From contig CAMKFS010000003.1 in NCBI GenBank assembly GCA_946411935.1, forward strand, positions 1 to 39,108: a stretch of 39,108 bases of DNA, in the 5' to 3' direction. A program made the translations under genes and the position numbers. Positions 32,188 to 39,108 of the stretch are shown piece after piece. Under the pieces are notes generated by a model. The model saw only the letters and a list, made by a program, of their open reading frames with translations. It was not told where the DNA came from and made no database searches. The stretch comes from an uncultured Candidatus Saccharibacteria bacterium (GTDB taxonomy: Bacteria; Patescibacteriota; Saccharimonadia; Saccharimonadales; Saccharimonadaceae). The number at the start of each line of letters is the position of its first letter. The stretch's first letter is position 1.

Positions 32188-32198
32188 CACTAGATACA

Positions 32199-32229
32199 AA
32201 AAATACAGTCGCGCGTGGCGACTGTATTT
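32199..32229 (-). terminator. Intrinsic terminator after the 68-aa gene
   Basis: AAATACAGTCGC / GCGACTGTATTT with a six-T run on minus. Confidence 0.85.
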
Positions 32230-32257
32230 TAAAACCTAAATAATCAACTGGTGCTAA

Positions 32258-32464
32258 TTATTTCTTGCGGGAAACGGTCAAGAAACCGTTGCGTGGGTTT
32301 TCATTAACTTCGCGGTCTGCTGGAAGGTCACATGGGGTACCCTTAGCGTTCTTCGCAACCTTGGTGAAGAAGTAAATCGTCTGTGGTTTGCCGCCACGGA
32401 GAGTAACCTCGGATTTGTGAAGATAGTATTTTACACCCTTGGAATTGGTATGTTCGTAAGCCAT
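32258..32464 (-). CDS. Small conserved CPR-type protein
   Basis: 68 aa: MAYEHTNSKGVKYYLHKSEV, GGKPQTIYFFTK, and CDLPADREVNENPRNGFLTV. I recall similar short proteins from CPR genomes, with no assigned function. The track starts at 32527, but GGAGG lies upstream of the ATG at 32464 and the extra residues look untranslated. Own terminator. Confidence 0.8.
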   Translation of the reverse strand: MAYEHTNSKGVKYYLHKSEVTLRGGKPQTIYFFTKVAKNAKGTPCDLPADREVNENPRNGFLTVSRKK

Positions 32465-32537
32465 TTTAGACTTTCCTCCGTTAGTTATATATATTCTTAT
32501 CTTATGGCCCCTGTAAGGTGTTGTCAAGAGAAAAATA

Positions 32538-33251
32538 CTATTTTCTGTGGCTTTTTTCTAAGATTAGAAGAGCGAGGTGGATAGTTACCCAGATAACGAG
32601 GCGCACAGTAAGGATAAGAGCAAGGATAATACAGAGAAGGAGACAGATACCAGAAGCGCACGGATACCAGAGCGGCGAGGAATATTCGTGACGGAATAAC
32701 TCCGTTGGCGGCAAAGTGGCGGCGCCTTCTGCATCAAGAGTGCCCAAATCTGGATATTTTGCCAGCTCATCCTGGTAGCACTGAATATAACGTGCATTAA
32801 AGCCCCAGCCATTCGCGCGACTACGGGCGTCGCAGACTTCAGCGGCTTTCTTGTAGATATTGCCATTAGGGTTCGAGACATTTTTCTCTACTTCAGCCTT
32901 AGCAGCAGCAATTGCTTCATTTGCTTTGCGCAAATACTGATTCTCGAGATAAAACGGCCCTGTTCCGAAGGTGATTTTTTGGGTGCCATTTTCTTCTACG
33001 GTATTAAAGACAATATGCTTCAGAGTAAAGGAATGAAGTTCCTCGAGAGAGGAGGAGATCTTCTCGTCATTGTTTTCCGCATCCGCAGACATTACAGCAT
33101 CGCGCAGTTCGACCATCTTAATATGATCGAAACGCATCAGAGTTGCGGTTAGAAATCCCAAGAGTATCAAAATTAATACTATCTTCCAGCTCGAGAGGCG
33201 GAAGATTTTCATTAGCGACTGCTTTAACTTGTTTTTAGACAGTCCACCCAT
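32538..33251 (-). CDS. Uncharacterised protein with two membrane helices
   Basis: 237 aa. One helix near the N-terminus (~23-41, IVLILILLGFLTATLM) and one or two near the C-terminus (GICLLLCIILALILTVRLVIWVTIHLALLIL) flank an extracytoplasmic domain of about 150 residues. That domain has two Cys (VCDARSR, YIQCYQDE) that could form a disulfide. Family not recognised. Its start codon is only 19 bp from that of divergent murC, and no Shine-Dalgarno sequence precedes it. Confidence 0.8.
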   Translation of the reverse strand: MGGLSKNKLKQSLMKIFRLSSWKIVLILILLGFLTATLMRFDHIKMVELRDAVMSADAENNDEKISSSLEELHSFTLKHIVFNTVEENGTQKITFGTGPFYLENQYLRKANEAIAAAKAEVEKNVSNPNGNIYKKAAEVCDARSRANGWGFNARYIQCYQDELAKYPDLGTLDAEGAATLPPTELFRHEYSSPLWYPCASGICLLLCIILALILTVRLVIWVTIHLALLILEKSHRK

Positions 33252-33270
33252 AATATATTATTATTGTATC

Positions 33271-34491
33271 ATGAGTAGTATTTATTTTTCTGGAATTAAC
33301 GGTGTCGGAATCAGCCCACTGGCCGAGCTTGCACAAGATATGGGCGAGAAGGTATGCGGTTCAGATATGCGCCGCGGAGAATTGGCTCCCGAGCTCGAGA
33401 AGCGTGGAATTGAGGTCCATTATGGCCCACAAGATGGCGAATTCTTGCGCCAAAAGATTAACGAAGGCGTAGATTGGTTCGTTCATACTTCTGCACTTAC
33501 TCCAGATAATCCCGAGTTAATCGCTGCAAAAGAAGCCGGTATTCGCGTAAGTAAGCGCGATGAATGGCTAAATGAGTTCTTAAGCAAGAATAAACTAAAG
33601 ATGCTCGCCGTTGCGGGTACGCACGGCAAGACGACGACTACTTCGATGCTAATCTGGGTATTCCATGAGTTAGGCATGCCTCTAAACTATGCCGTCGGTA
33701 CTAGTTTACCATGGGCTGGACGAAGCAATTTCGATAAAAATTCGCCATATTTTGCTTATGAGTGCGACGAATTCGATCGCAATTTCTTGGCTTTTCACCC
33801 ATATGTCTCCGCAATCGTGTCCGTAGATTATGATCATGCCGATATTTATCCAACGGTCGAAGATTATCGGGCGGCATTCACACAATTTGAGAGCCAGTCA
33901 GAAATTGTTGTAAAAAACACAACAATAGACAAGCGAATTACTCTTCCGGGCGAATTGCGACGACAGGATGCCTCGGTTGTACTGGAAGTAATGCGTCATC
34001 TTTGCGATGAGCCAGACGAGAAGATTATTGAGATTCTCAATCGCTTCCCTGGTGCTGAGCGTCGCTTTGAAGAAGTTTCAAAACACGTATTCACCGATTA
34101 CGGCCATCATCCAAAAGAAATTAAAGCCACTGTGCAGATGGCGAAAGAATTGCGCGATCGCGCCAATTACAAGGGCGTTGCGATGGTTTACGAACCACTC
34201 CAAAACCGTCGCCAGTACGAAGTACGCAAAGATTACGGCGACGTATTCATTGGCATCGATAAGCTATTTTGGGTTCCATCTTTCCAGCTGCGCGAAGATC
34301 CAAATCTCCCAGTACTTACACCAAATGATTTAATTCCCTACATGAATAATCCCGAGATTGCCGAAGCAGCTGAGCTAAATGACGAATTATCCAAGAAGCT
34401 TCATCAATTACGTGATGAAGGTTGGATGATTTTAATGGAAGCAGGCGGTGCAACCGGAGACGAGTGGTTGCGAGAAGAATTTAAAGATTAA
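33271..34491 (+). CDS. murC: UDP-N-acetylmuramate--L-alanine ligase (MurC/Mpl family), compact
   Basis: First amino-acid ligase of peptidoglycan synthesis. N-terminal Rossmann IYFSGINGVGISPLAELA, P-loop LAVAGTHGKTTTTSM (~112-126), YECDEFDRNFLAFHP, VDYDHADIYPT, and C-terminal FTDYGHHPKEIKATVQ. At 406 aa it is shorter than usual MurC (~460-490); the central ATPase domain is trimmed between VVKNTT and LPGELRRQ. MurC is favoured over Mpl because CPR genomes usually carry only a MurC, but the two are hard to separate by eye. Start set at ATG 33271, not 33229. Confidence 0.88.
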   Translation: MSSIYFSGINGVGISPLAELAQDMGEKVCGSDMRRGELAPELEKRGIEVHYGPQDGEFLRQKINEGVDWFVHTSALTPDNPELIAAKEAGIRVSKRDEWLNEFLSKNKLKMLAVAGTHGKTTTTSMLIWVFHELGMPLNYAVGTSLPWAGRSNFDKNSPYFAYECDEFDRNFLAFHPYVSAIVSVDYDHADIYPTVEDYRAAFTQFESQSEIVVKNTTIDKRITLPGELRRQDASVVLEVMRHLCDEPDEKIIEILNRFPGAERRFEEVSKHVFTDYGHHPKEIKATVQMAKELRDRANYKGVAMVYEPLQNRRQYEVRKDYGDVFIGIDKLFWVPSFQLREDPNLPVLTPNDLIPYMNNPEIAEAAELNDELSKKLHQLRDEGWMILMEAGGATGDEWLREEFKD

Positions 34492-34521
34492 AAAATATGC
34501 TCCGTAGAGGAGCATATTTTT
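34491..34521 (+). terminator. Bidirectional intrinsic terminator
   Basis: ATATGCTCC GTAGA GGAGCATATTTTT between convergent murC and the 34520 gene. Confidence 0.85.
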
Positions 34522-34879
34522 ACTCTTCTTCGTCTAGCGAGATATTTAGCGAATCGTCCGAGAGTGGCTCTGGAGAGAAATCATCAGCCGAATCATCAAT
34601 TCGTTTTATCACCGTGTCAAGTTCATTGAGATATTCGTCGATTACTTCAACATTAATCTCACCTTCATTCGAGAAAGATTCTTTCTGGTCATCCTCCTCA
34701 TTATGTTTCTCATCTTCGAAAATGTAACCAGGACGAGAACGATCAAGATAAATGTCACCGGTCGCACGATAAATCTGGAGGCTTGCAATCGTAGTTATAG
34801 CAGCAATCAAAATCGAGCCTGCGCCAAGAATGATGAGGTTACGGCGACCGCGAATTGGTTTATCTGGATTACTGGCCAT
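34520..34879 (-). CDS. Small single-pass membrane protein, acidic C-terminus
   Basis: 119 aa from ATG 34879 (MASNPDKPIRGRRNL). One membrane helix (LIILGAGSILIAAITTIASLQIY) is followed by a strongly acidic tail (EEDDQKESFSNEGEINVEVIDEYLNELD). Positive-inside residues put the acidic part outside. The start overlaps the end of the preceding gene by 11 nt, so the two are co-translated. Function unknown. Confidence 0.8.
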   Translation of the reverse strand: MASNPDKPIRGRRNLIILGAGSILIAAITTIASLQIYRATGDIYLDRSRPGYIFEDEKHNEEDDQKESFSNEGEINVEVIDEYLNELDTVIKRIDDSADDFSPEPLSDDSLNISLDEEE

Positions 34880-35384
34880 TTGCCAACTCCTCACGTAACT
34901 TGCTAACAGATTCACGATGCTGGCCGATAATCTCGCGTAGACGAGCCATGCTCTCAGAGATTTCATTGCGTTTGCTTCGGACCACTACGAGCTTATCGTA
35001 AAAAGCCTGAGGCTCAGACTTACAATCAAAGTTCTTCAGTGACTCAAGCTCACGAGAATAATCAGTAAATTTATTGCGGAAATAGTCGCGTTCAGAAGAC
35101 AGCTTGATTTGCTGCTCGGCAATCTCGCCATTCGCGCGATTATTTTTTACAAGACGAAGATTAAGATTAATGATGAGATTCGTCAAAATCGATTCATACT
35201 GAGCACCAAGATGCTGGCGGCTCTTTGAGCCATATCGCTCAGTGTTCTGTAGCTGGAGTTTAATGCTGGCGCAGTTCGAGGAAATTAAGCCAGCCTGTTC
35301 ATCACTAATAGTTTGAGCGCTCACAGGATTGACCGCCGCAGCAGCCAATACAACAGCCGAAACTATCGCAAATGATTTTCTCAT
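34869..35384 (-). CDS. Secreted helical protein
   Basis: 171 aa. Signal peptide MRKSFAIVSAVVLAAAAVNPVSAQT with an Ala-x-Ala-like cleavage site. The mature part is mostly charged helix (LQLQNTERYGSKSRQHLGAQYESILTNL; ISESMARLREIIGQHRESVSKLREEL) with two Cys (SSNCASI, NFDCKSE). The track starts at 35447; ATG 35384 is preferred because TATAAT lies 6 nt upstream and the signal peptide then begins normally. Forms a pair with the acidic membrane protein. Confidence 0.82.
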   Translation of the reverse strand: MRKSFAIVSAVVLAAAAVNPVSAQTISDEQAGLISSNCASIKLQLQNTERYGSKSRQHLGAQYESILTNLIINLNLRLVKNNRANGEIAEQQIKLSSERDYFRNKFTDYSRELESLKNFDCKSEPQAFYDKLVVVRSKRNEISESMARLREIIGQHRESVSKLREELANGQ

Positions 35385-35390
35385 AGCTTT

Positions 35391-35396
35391 ATTATA
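35391..35396 (-). promoter_or_regulatory. -10 box, leaderless geometry (secreted helical protein)
   Basis: GGTATAAT on minus, 6 nt before ATG 35384, just after the aspS stop. Confidence 0.65.
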
Positions 35397-35410
35397 CCGC
35401 AAAAAGTCTA

Positions 35411-37177
35411 TTACTCTTCGTCTTCTGGGATAAGCTGAAGATGACAATCGGTAATTTGATACTCGTCAACAACGGATGGCGCACCCATCATGAGGTCAGC
35501 ACCAGAACCGTTCTTCGGGAAGGCGACAATATCGCGGATGTTTTCAGTTTCTTCGAGAACCATAAAGATACGATCAATACCATAGGCACAGCCAGCATGT
35601 GGAGGTGCGCCAAACTTGAACGCATTAAGCATACCGCCAAAGCGCGCTTCGACATATTTCTCGTCATAGCCGAGAATGCCAAAGACCTTATACATGATTT
35701 CCGGATTATGGTTGCGGACAGCGCCAGAGCAGATTTCGTAGCCATTCATAACCATGTCATATTGGTCGGCAACGATTGCGAGTTTTTCTTCGTCAGTCTT
35801 TGCGTTCTCGAGCGCTTCGAGGCCTCCTTTTGGCATCGAAAATGGGTTATGACCAAAGTCGAGTTTCTCTGCCCCGTCGTCCCATTCATAGAATGGAAAA
35901 TCTACAATCCAACAAAGAGCAACCTCTTTTGGATTCTTAAGACCAAAATGATCAGCAAAGGAAATGCGAAGTGCGCCAAGAACTTTATTAACTTTTTCGC
36001 GGAGATCTGCGCCGAAGAATACTGCATCGCCAGCTTTGGCGCTAGTTTTCTTCGTGATGGCATCCAGTTCTTCCTCACTTAAGAATTTAGCAATTGGAGA
36101 CTTGATGCCATCTGGCGTATAAGTAAGGTAAGCAAGACCACCCGCACCAAGTTTACGCGCCTGCTCAGTAAAGCCGTCAATCTGCGAGCGACTGAGGTCA
36201 GCGCCATTCTTAACGCAGATAGCTTTAACGCATTCAGCTTTTGCAAAAACAGCAAACTGTGTATTCTTCAAATCTTCCGTAAGGTCGATAAGCTCCATGC
36301 CATAGCGAAGATCTGGCTTGTCGGTACCGTATTTTTCCATTGCTTCCTGATACGGGATGCGCGGAATATCTTCGGTTAGCAACTTTTTGCCGCCAAAATC
36401 TTTTACTAGACCTTTAACGAGTGGCTCCATTTCTTGGCGAACAACTTCGCCGTCATCAACAAAGGACATTTCACAGTCGAGCTGATAAAATTCGCCATAG
36501 AGACGGTCAGCGCGTGGGTCCTCGTCGCGGAAACATGGAGCAATCTGATAGTAGCGAGGAATTCCGCCGACCATAAGAAGCTGCTTGAATTGCTGCGGCG
36601 CCTGCGGTAATGCATAGAATTGACCCGGGCGAAGACGAGACGGAATGATGAAATCACGTGCACCCTCTGGGGATGAATTAGCGAGAATCGGAGTAGTAAC
36701 TTCAATAAATTCATGCTCATTCATATAATCACGCATGTAGCGATAATAATCGGAGCGACGTGCTAGACGATGTTGCATGCTTGGGCGACGCAAATCGAGA
36801 TAGCGATACTTAAGACGTAGCTCTTCGCCAGTCTCAGCGCCTTCGTCATGAGTGGAAACTGGAAGAGCCTCGGAGCGGTTGAGAAGCTCCATGGATTCGA
36901 CAACAACCTCAATGTTGCCGGTTGGAATATTTGGATTCTCTAGCCCCTCGCCGCGCTGACGAACGGTACCTTCGGCGCGAATAACAAATTCATCGCGGAG
37001 ATGCTCGGCAAGCTCGAAAGCTTCCTTGGTCTGCGGATCGATAACGAGCTGAATAACGCCAGTATGATCGCGCAAGTCAATAAAAATGAGGCCACCGTGG
37101 TCGCGACGGGAATTAACCCAGCCGGCCAATTCAACTTTTCCAGATTTGACAGTAAGATCTTTTGCTAGGGACCGCAT
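35411..37177 (-). CDS. aspS: Aspartyl-tRNA synthetase
   Basis: Class II bacterial-type AspRS, 588 aa. N-terminal OB-fold (VELAGWVNSRRDHGGLIFIDLRDHTG), motif 2 (CFRDEDPRADRLYGEFYQLDCEMSF), GAD insertion domain in the middle, and motif 3 (APPHAGCAYGIDRIFMVL). In genomes lacking AsnRS or GlnRS such enzymes may be non-discriminating; the window does not decide this. GGAG lies 6 nt before the ATG, downstream of a GGTATAAT box. Confidence 0.97.
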   Translation of the reverse strand: MRSLAKDLTVKSGKVELAGWVNSRRDHGGLIFIDLRDHTGVIQLVIDPQTKEAFELAEHLRDEFVIRAEGTVRQRGEGLENPNIPTGNIEVVVESMELLNRSEALPVSTHDEGAETGEELRLKYRYLDLRRPSMQHRLARRSDYYRYMRDYMNEHEFIEVTTPILANSSPEGARDFIIPSRLRPGQFYALPQAPQQFKQLLMVGGIPRYYQIAPCFRDEDPRADRLYGEFYQLDCEMSFVDDGEVVRQEMEPLVKGLVKDFGGKKLLTEDIPRIPYQEAMEKYGTDKPDLRYGMELIDLTEDLKNTQFAVFAKAECVKAICVKNGADLSRSQIDGFTEQARKLGAGGLAYLTYTPDGIKSPIAKFLSEEELDAITKKTSAKAGDAVFFGADLREKVNKVLGALRISFADHFGLKNPKEVALCWIVDFPFYEWDDGAEKLDFGHNPFSMPKGGLEALENAKTDEEKLAIVADQYDMVMNGYEICSGAVRNHNPEIMYKVFGILGYDEKYVEARFGGMLNAFKFGAPPHAGCAYGIDRIFMVLEETENIRDIVAFPKNGSGADLMMGAPSVVDEYQITDCHLQLIPEDEE

Positions 37178-37235
37178 TTTTTACTCCATTAAAAATAATA
37201 ATATTTACAAGATTATATTATACCATAATTCTCTC

Positions 37236-37661
37236 TTAACGGAAACGTTTCGACTCGCGGTCGAGATCGCGTTTTTTAATTGTCTGACGCTTGTCGTATT
37301 TTTTCTTGCCTTCACCGACAGCAATAATGAGTTTGATATGGCGTTTGGTTGGCAATAATTCGACTGGGACAATAGTGTTGCCCTGTTGCTTAGCACGGTC
37401 AAGACCGGCAATCTGTTTTTTGGTCGCGAGCAGTTTGATATCCGTCTCCGTCTCAGTGCCGAGCGTGAGGCCGAGAAGCCAAAGCTCGCCACGACGAAGC
37501 GTAACATAAGTGCCCTTTAGCTGCGCATGGCGATCGCGAATGAGGCGAACCTGCGGGCCCGTCAAAACCATACCGACTTCTAGTTTATCGGAGAGATTAT
37601 AGTCATAATGCGCACGGCGATTGACGACTTTTTGCGCAGTCGGTTTTTTGGTCTTTGCCAT
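37236..37661 (-). CDS. smpB: SsrA-binding protein SmpB
   Basis: tmRNA partner in trans-translation. NRRAHYDYNLSDKLEVGMVLTGPQVRLIRDRHAQLKGTYVTL is the OB-fold; LLPTKRHIKLIIAVGEGKKKYDKRQTIKKRDLDRE is the conserved basic C-terminal tail. At 141 aa, normal length. The usual G-x-E-V-K-S segment reads GPQVRLI. TGGTATAAT lies 6 nt before the ATG. No tmRNA was recognised in this window. Confidence 0.95.
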   Translation of the reverse strand: MAKTKKPTAQKVVNRRAHYDYNLSDKLEVGMVLTGPQVRLIRDRHAQLKGTYVTLRRGELWLLGLTLGTETETDIKLLATKKQIAGLDRAKQQGNTIVPVELLPTKRHIKLIIAVGEGKKKYDKRQTIKKRDLDRESKRFR

Positions 37662-37667
37662 GCATTA

Positions 37668-37673
37668 ATTATA
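37668..37673 (-). promoter_or_regulatory. Extended -10 box of smpB, leaderless geometry
   Basis: TGGTATAAT on minus, 6 nt before the ATG. Confidence 0.7.
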
Positions 37674-37683
37674 CCACTGGTTT

Positions 37684-39108
37684 TTACTCTATAACCCAAG
37701 GGGAACTCGTGTCGCCGTTGCCAGACTTTACGACTGTACCCGGTTTTAGTGAAACTACTGGTCTGGCGTAAACAGGATCAGATAATAAATCTCCATAAAT
37801 CTTTCCGCCATAATGGAATGGATATAGACCTCTGCTACCACCGCTGAATGAAAATACCCATATATTGTCCGCAGTGCTCGAACCGCCAGGCGTCATTGTC
37901 CAAGAACGAGAGTTGCTCTTATTGAGATATGACTCCGTACTATCATAGGAAAGCAGTGCCTCGTCAGCAGTAAGCAAACCGACTGGATAAGTTAGAACGC
38001 CATTACCATTGCTCTCCGAAACAGTAAACGAATCGCGAACGTTGCTGCATGATAAGTCTGGAGTCGCACGAACGTCAGAAGTATATTCATTGCCTAATCG
38101 CTCATAGCCTTTGTAGTATGCGCGCCGTGAGAGATTATAGACATCATTAATGCTTGCGTATTTCGTGACACCACCTTTCCATGTTCGACGATCACTGCAG
38201 AATACAGTATCTTCTAATTTGTTAGTGTAGCTAGCCATGTTGTTGGCATACCAATCATCTACTACCTGCTTAGCCAGAGAACTGTGGTCGTTCGTAGATA
38301 TCTGATCAAGATATTGCTCGATTGTCTCGCCATTGCTGAATGTGATTGCAGTGCTTTCTCCAAGATCCGTACCCGAAATATAATCCAGATAATCAACCTG
38401 TTCGCATTCGGTGCCATGCTTATAGCAAGTATATCTGTGTCCGTCGCTAACTCTTTCGCCGTCAGACCAACGGTCAGTCATTTCAAATAAATCACCAGTT
38501 AGTATATATTTCTCGCCATCCCATTCGACATCTTCGGCAAAAGTCAGCGAACTATATTTGCTTGGATCAGAAGTGCTCCAGTTATTCGATATGTTGTTAG
38601 CAACATATCCACGATATGGCCGCTCGACAGTATTTACTGGATCACCGTACATATAGCCAATCTTTCGTAGCGACTCCTTATCTTCCGCAGTAGATAATTG
38701 ATAGTCGGTTCGAATACCGATGTCTGAGCTGTAATAATTACACATGTTGCCATATTCGCCAATCGGATTGCCATTATAGATTAGCTTTACGCCGCCGGTA
38801 CTCGTGGTACGTACAGCTTGCCAGCATTTGCCCGCAAATAGAACTGTATTGTTCCATACGCTCGAGCGGTAATAATAAACAGGATAATTATCGTCCTTAG
38901 TTGGCGCGTAAGTGTTTACGCCATACACACTGCTGTCGTAGCTTGCGTTCGTACCGAATGTCTTATCGTCGTCTGGACCTAAGGTTCGGCAAGCAATAAT
39001 ATCGTAAAGCTCGGTTGCGTTATCACAATCGATTATGTGACGTGGCTCTGGATACTCTTCATCACTCATCTGGAAAGTAATGTAGAGGTGGTAGTTAGCT
39101 TCGGAGTA
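37684..39108 (-). CDS. Large surface protein, C-terminal part (5' end beyond window)
   Basis: 474 residues visible. The track begins at a Met (39069), but the frame stays open to the window edge (YSEANYHLYITFQ precedes it), so the gene is longer. Features: YYYRSSVWNNTVLFAGKCWQAVRTTSTGGVKLIYNG, many Tyr/Ser/Asp, and several Cys. The C-terminal block is YPVGLLTADEALLSYD ... SWTMTPGG ... VYARPVVSLKPGTVVKSGNGD ... SPWVIE. That ending is common in secreted surface proteins of Saccharibacteria and some Firmicutes (DUF6273-like). Function probably adhesion or surface display; not established. Confidence 0.8.
   Translation of the reverse strand, partial: YSEANYHLYITFQMSDEEYPEPRHIIDCDNATELYDIIACRTLGPDDDKTFGTNASYDSSVYGVNTYAPTKDDNYPVYYYRSSVWNNTVLFAGKCWQAVRTTSTGGVKLIYNGNPIGEYGNMCNYYSSDIGIRTDYQLSTAEDKESLRKIGYMYGDPVNTVERPYRGYVANNISNNWSTSDPSKYSSLTFAEDVEWDGEKYILTGDLFEMTDRWSDGERVSDGHRYTCYKHGTECEQVDYLDYISGTDLGESTAITFSNGETIEQYLDQISTNDHSSLAKQVVDDWYANNMASYTNKLEDTVFCSDRRTWKGGVTKYASINDVYNLSRRAYYKGYERLGNEYTSDVRATPDLSCSNVRDSFTVSESNGNGVLTYPVGLLTADEALLSYDSTESYLNKSNSRSWTMTPGGSSTADNIWVFSFSGGSRGLYPFHYGGKIYGDLLSDPVYARPVVSLKPGTVVKSGNGDTSSPWVIE

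Noticed and set aside
35441-36082. 213-aa plus-strand ORF
   Set aside because: Antisense shadow of aspS; no ribosome site and no family-like pattern.
1-39108. Genetic code 25 (UGA as Gly) or a Mycoplasma-like code throughout
   Set aside because: All large core genes are intact under the standard code and contain no internal UGA; only two candidate internal UGA codons exist in 39 kb.
1-39108. CRISPR arrays, insertion sequences, phage structural genes, rRNA, tmRNA
   Set aside because: No regularly spaced repeats, transposase or integrase motifs, capsid/tail proteins or conserved RNA segments were recognised. Recognition of tmRNA or RNase P RNA by eye is limited; a covariance-model search would settle it.

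Overview
The window looks like a chromosomal segment from a reduced-genome Patescibacteria/CPR bacterium, most probably Candidatus Saccharibacteria (TM7). This rests on the gene set and compactness, not on a marker search. Supporting signs are dense gene packing, very short TsaB and MurC proteins, a ComEC without its beta-lactamase domain, small CPR-type hypotheticals, type IV pilus minor pilins, and many genes whose -10 box lies only 6-9 nt before the start codon, which implies leaderless mRNAs. Most reading frames fit the standard bacterial code. Of 41 gene ends read by hand, about 30 are TAA, 9 TAG and only 2 TGA. Two further TGA codons lie inside otherwise continuous genes.

Layout. 1-8.7 kb: rplS, an rnhB-yraN fusion, an orphan gene, a membrane-anchored DUF1524-type nuclease with rubrerythrin, ruvB, murJ, ftsH and a second orphan gene. 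8.7-14.2 kb: tRNA-Pro, a shortened ArnT/PMT-like membrane protein, tRNA-Leu, and a four-gene operon of prepilin-like proteins in the H-I-J-K order of minor pseudopilins. 14.2-17.8 kb: rny, tsaB, tsaE and comEC (with an in-frame UGA at codon 27). 17.9-25.6 kb: an LtaS-like phosphotransferase, metG, ruvC, a lamin-tail surface protein split by an in-frame UGA, a membrane protein, a stand-alone ATP-cone protein, and a flavoprotein of the disulfide reductase family that has lost its redox cysteines. 25.6-31.2 kb: initiator tRNA with unusual bases, an FtsB/DivIC-like protein, tRNA-Ile2(CAU), then an accessory stretch with self-contained genes (two small unknowns, an RBBP9-like hydrolase, cytidine deaminase, a transglutaminase-like protein, a coiled-coil protein). 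31.2-39.1 kb: AEC-family transporter, a 68-aa CPR protein, a two-TM protein, compact murC, two small membrane/secreted proteins, aspS, smpB, and a large surface protein running off the right edge.

How the genes work together. Several encode the cell-surface and DNA-uptake equipment expected of an episymbiont: the minor pilin tip complex, ComEC, an extracellular nuclease, LTD and other surface proteins, and an LtaS-like enzyme. The rest is core information processing (RuvB, RuvC, RNase Y, TsaB/E, SmpB, MetRS, AspRS) and wall synthesis (MurC, MurJ, FtsB).

Two expression styles are visible. Core genes often have an extended -10 box directly before the ATG and no Shine-Dalgarno sequence. Orphan genes have full -35/-10 promoters, leaders, strong Shine-Dalgarno sites and their own terminators.
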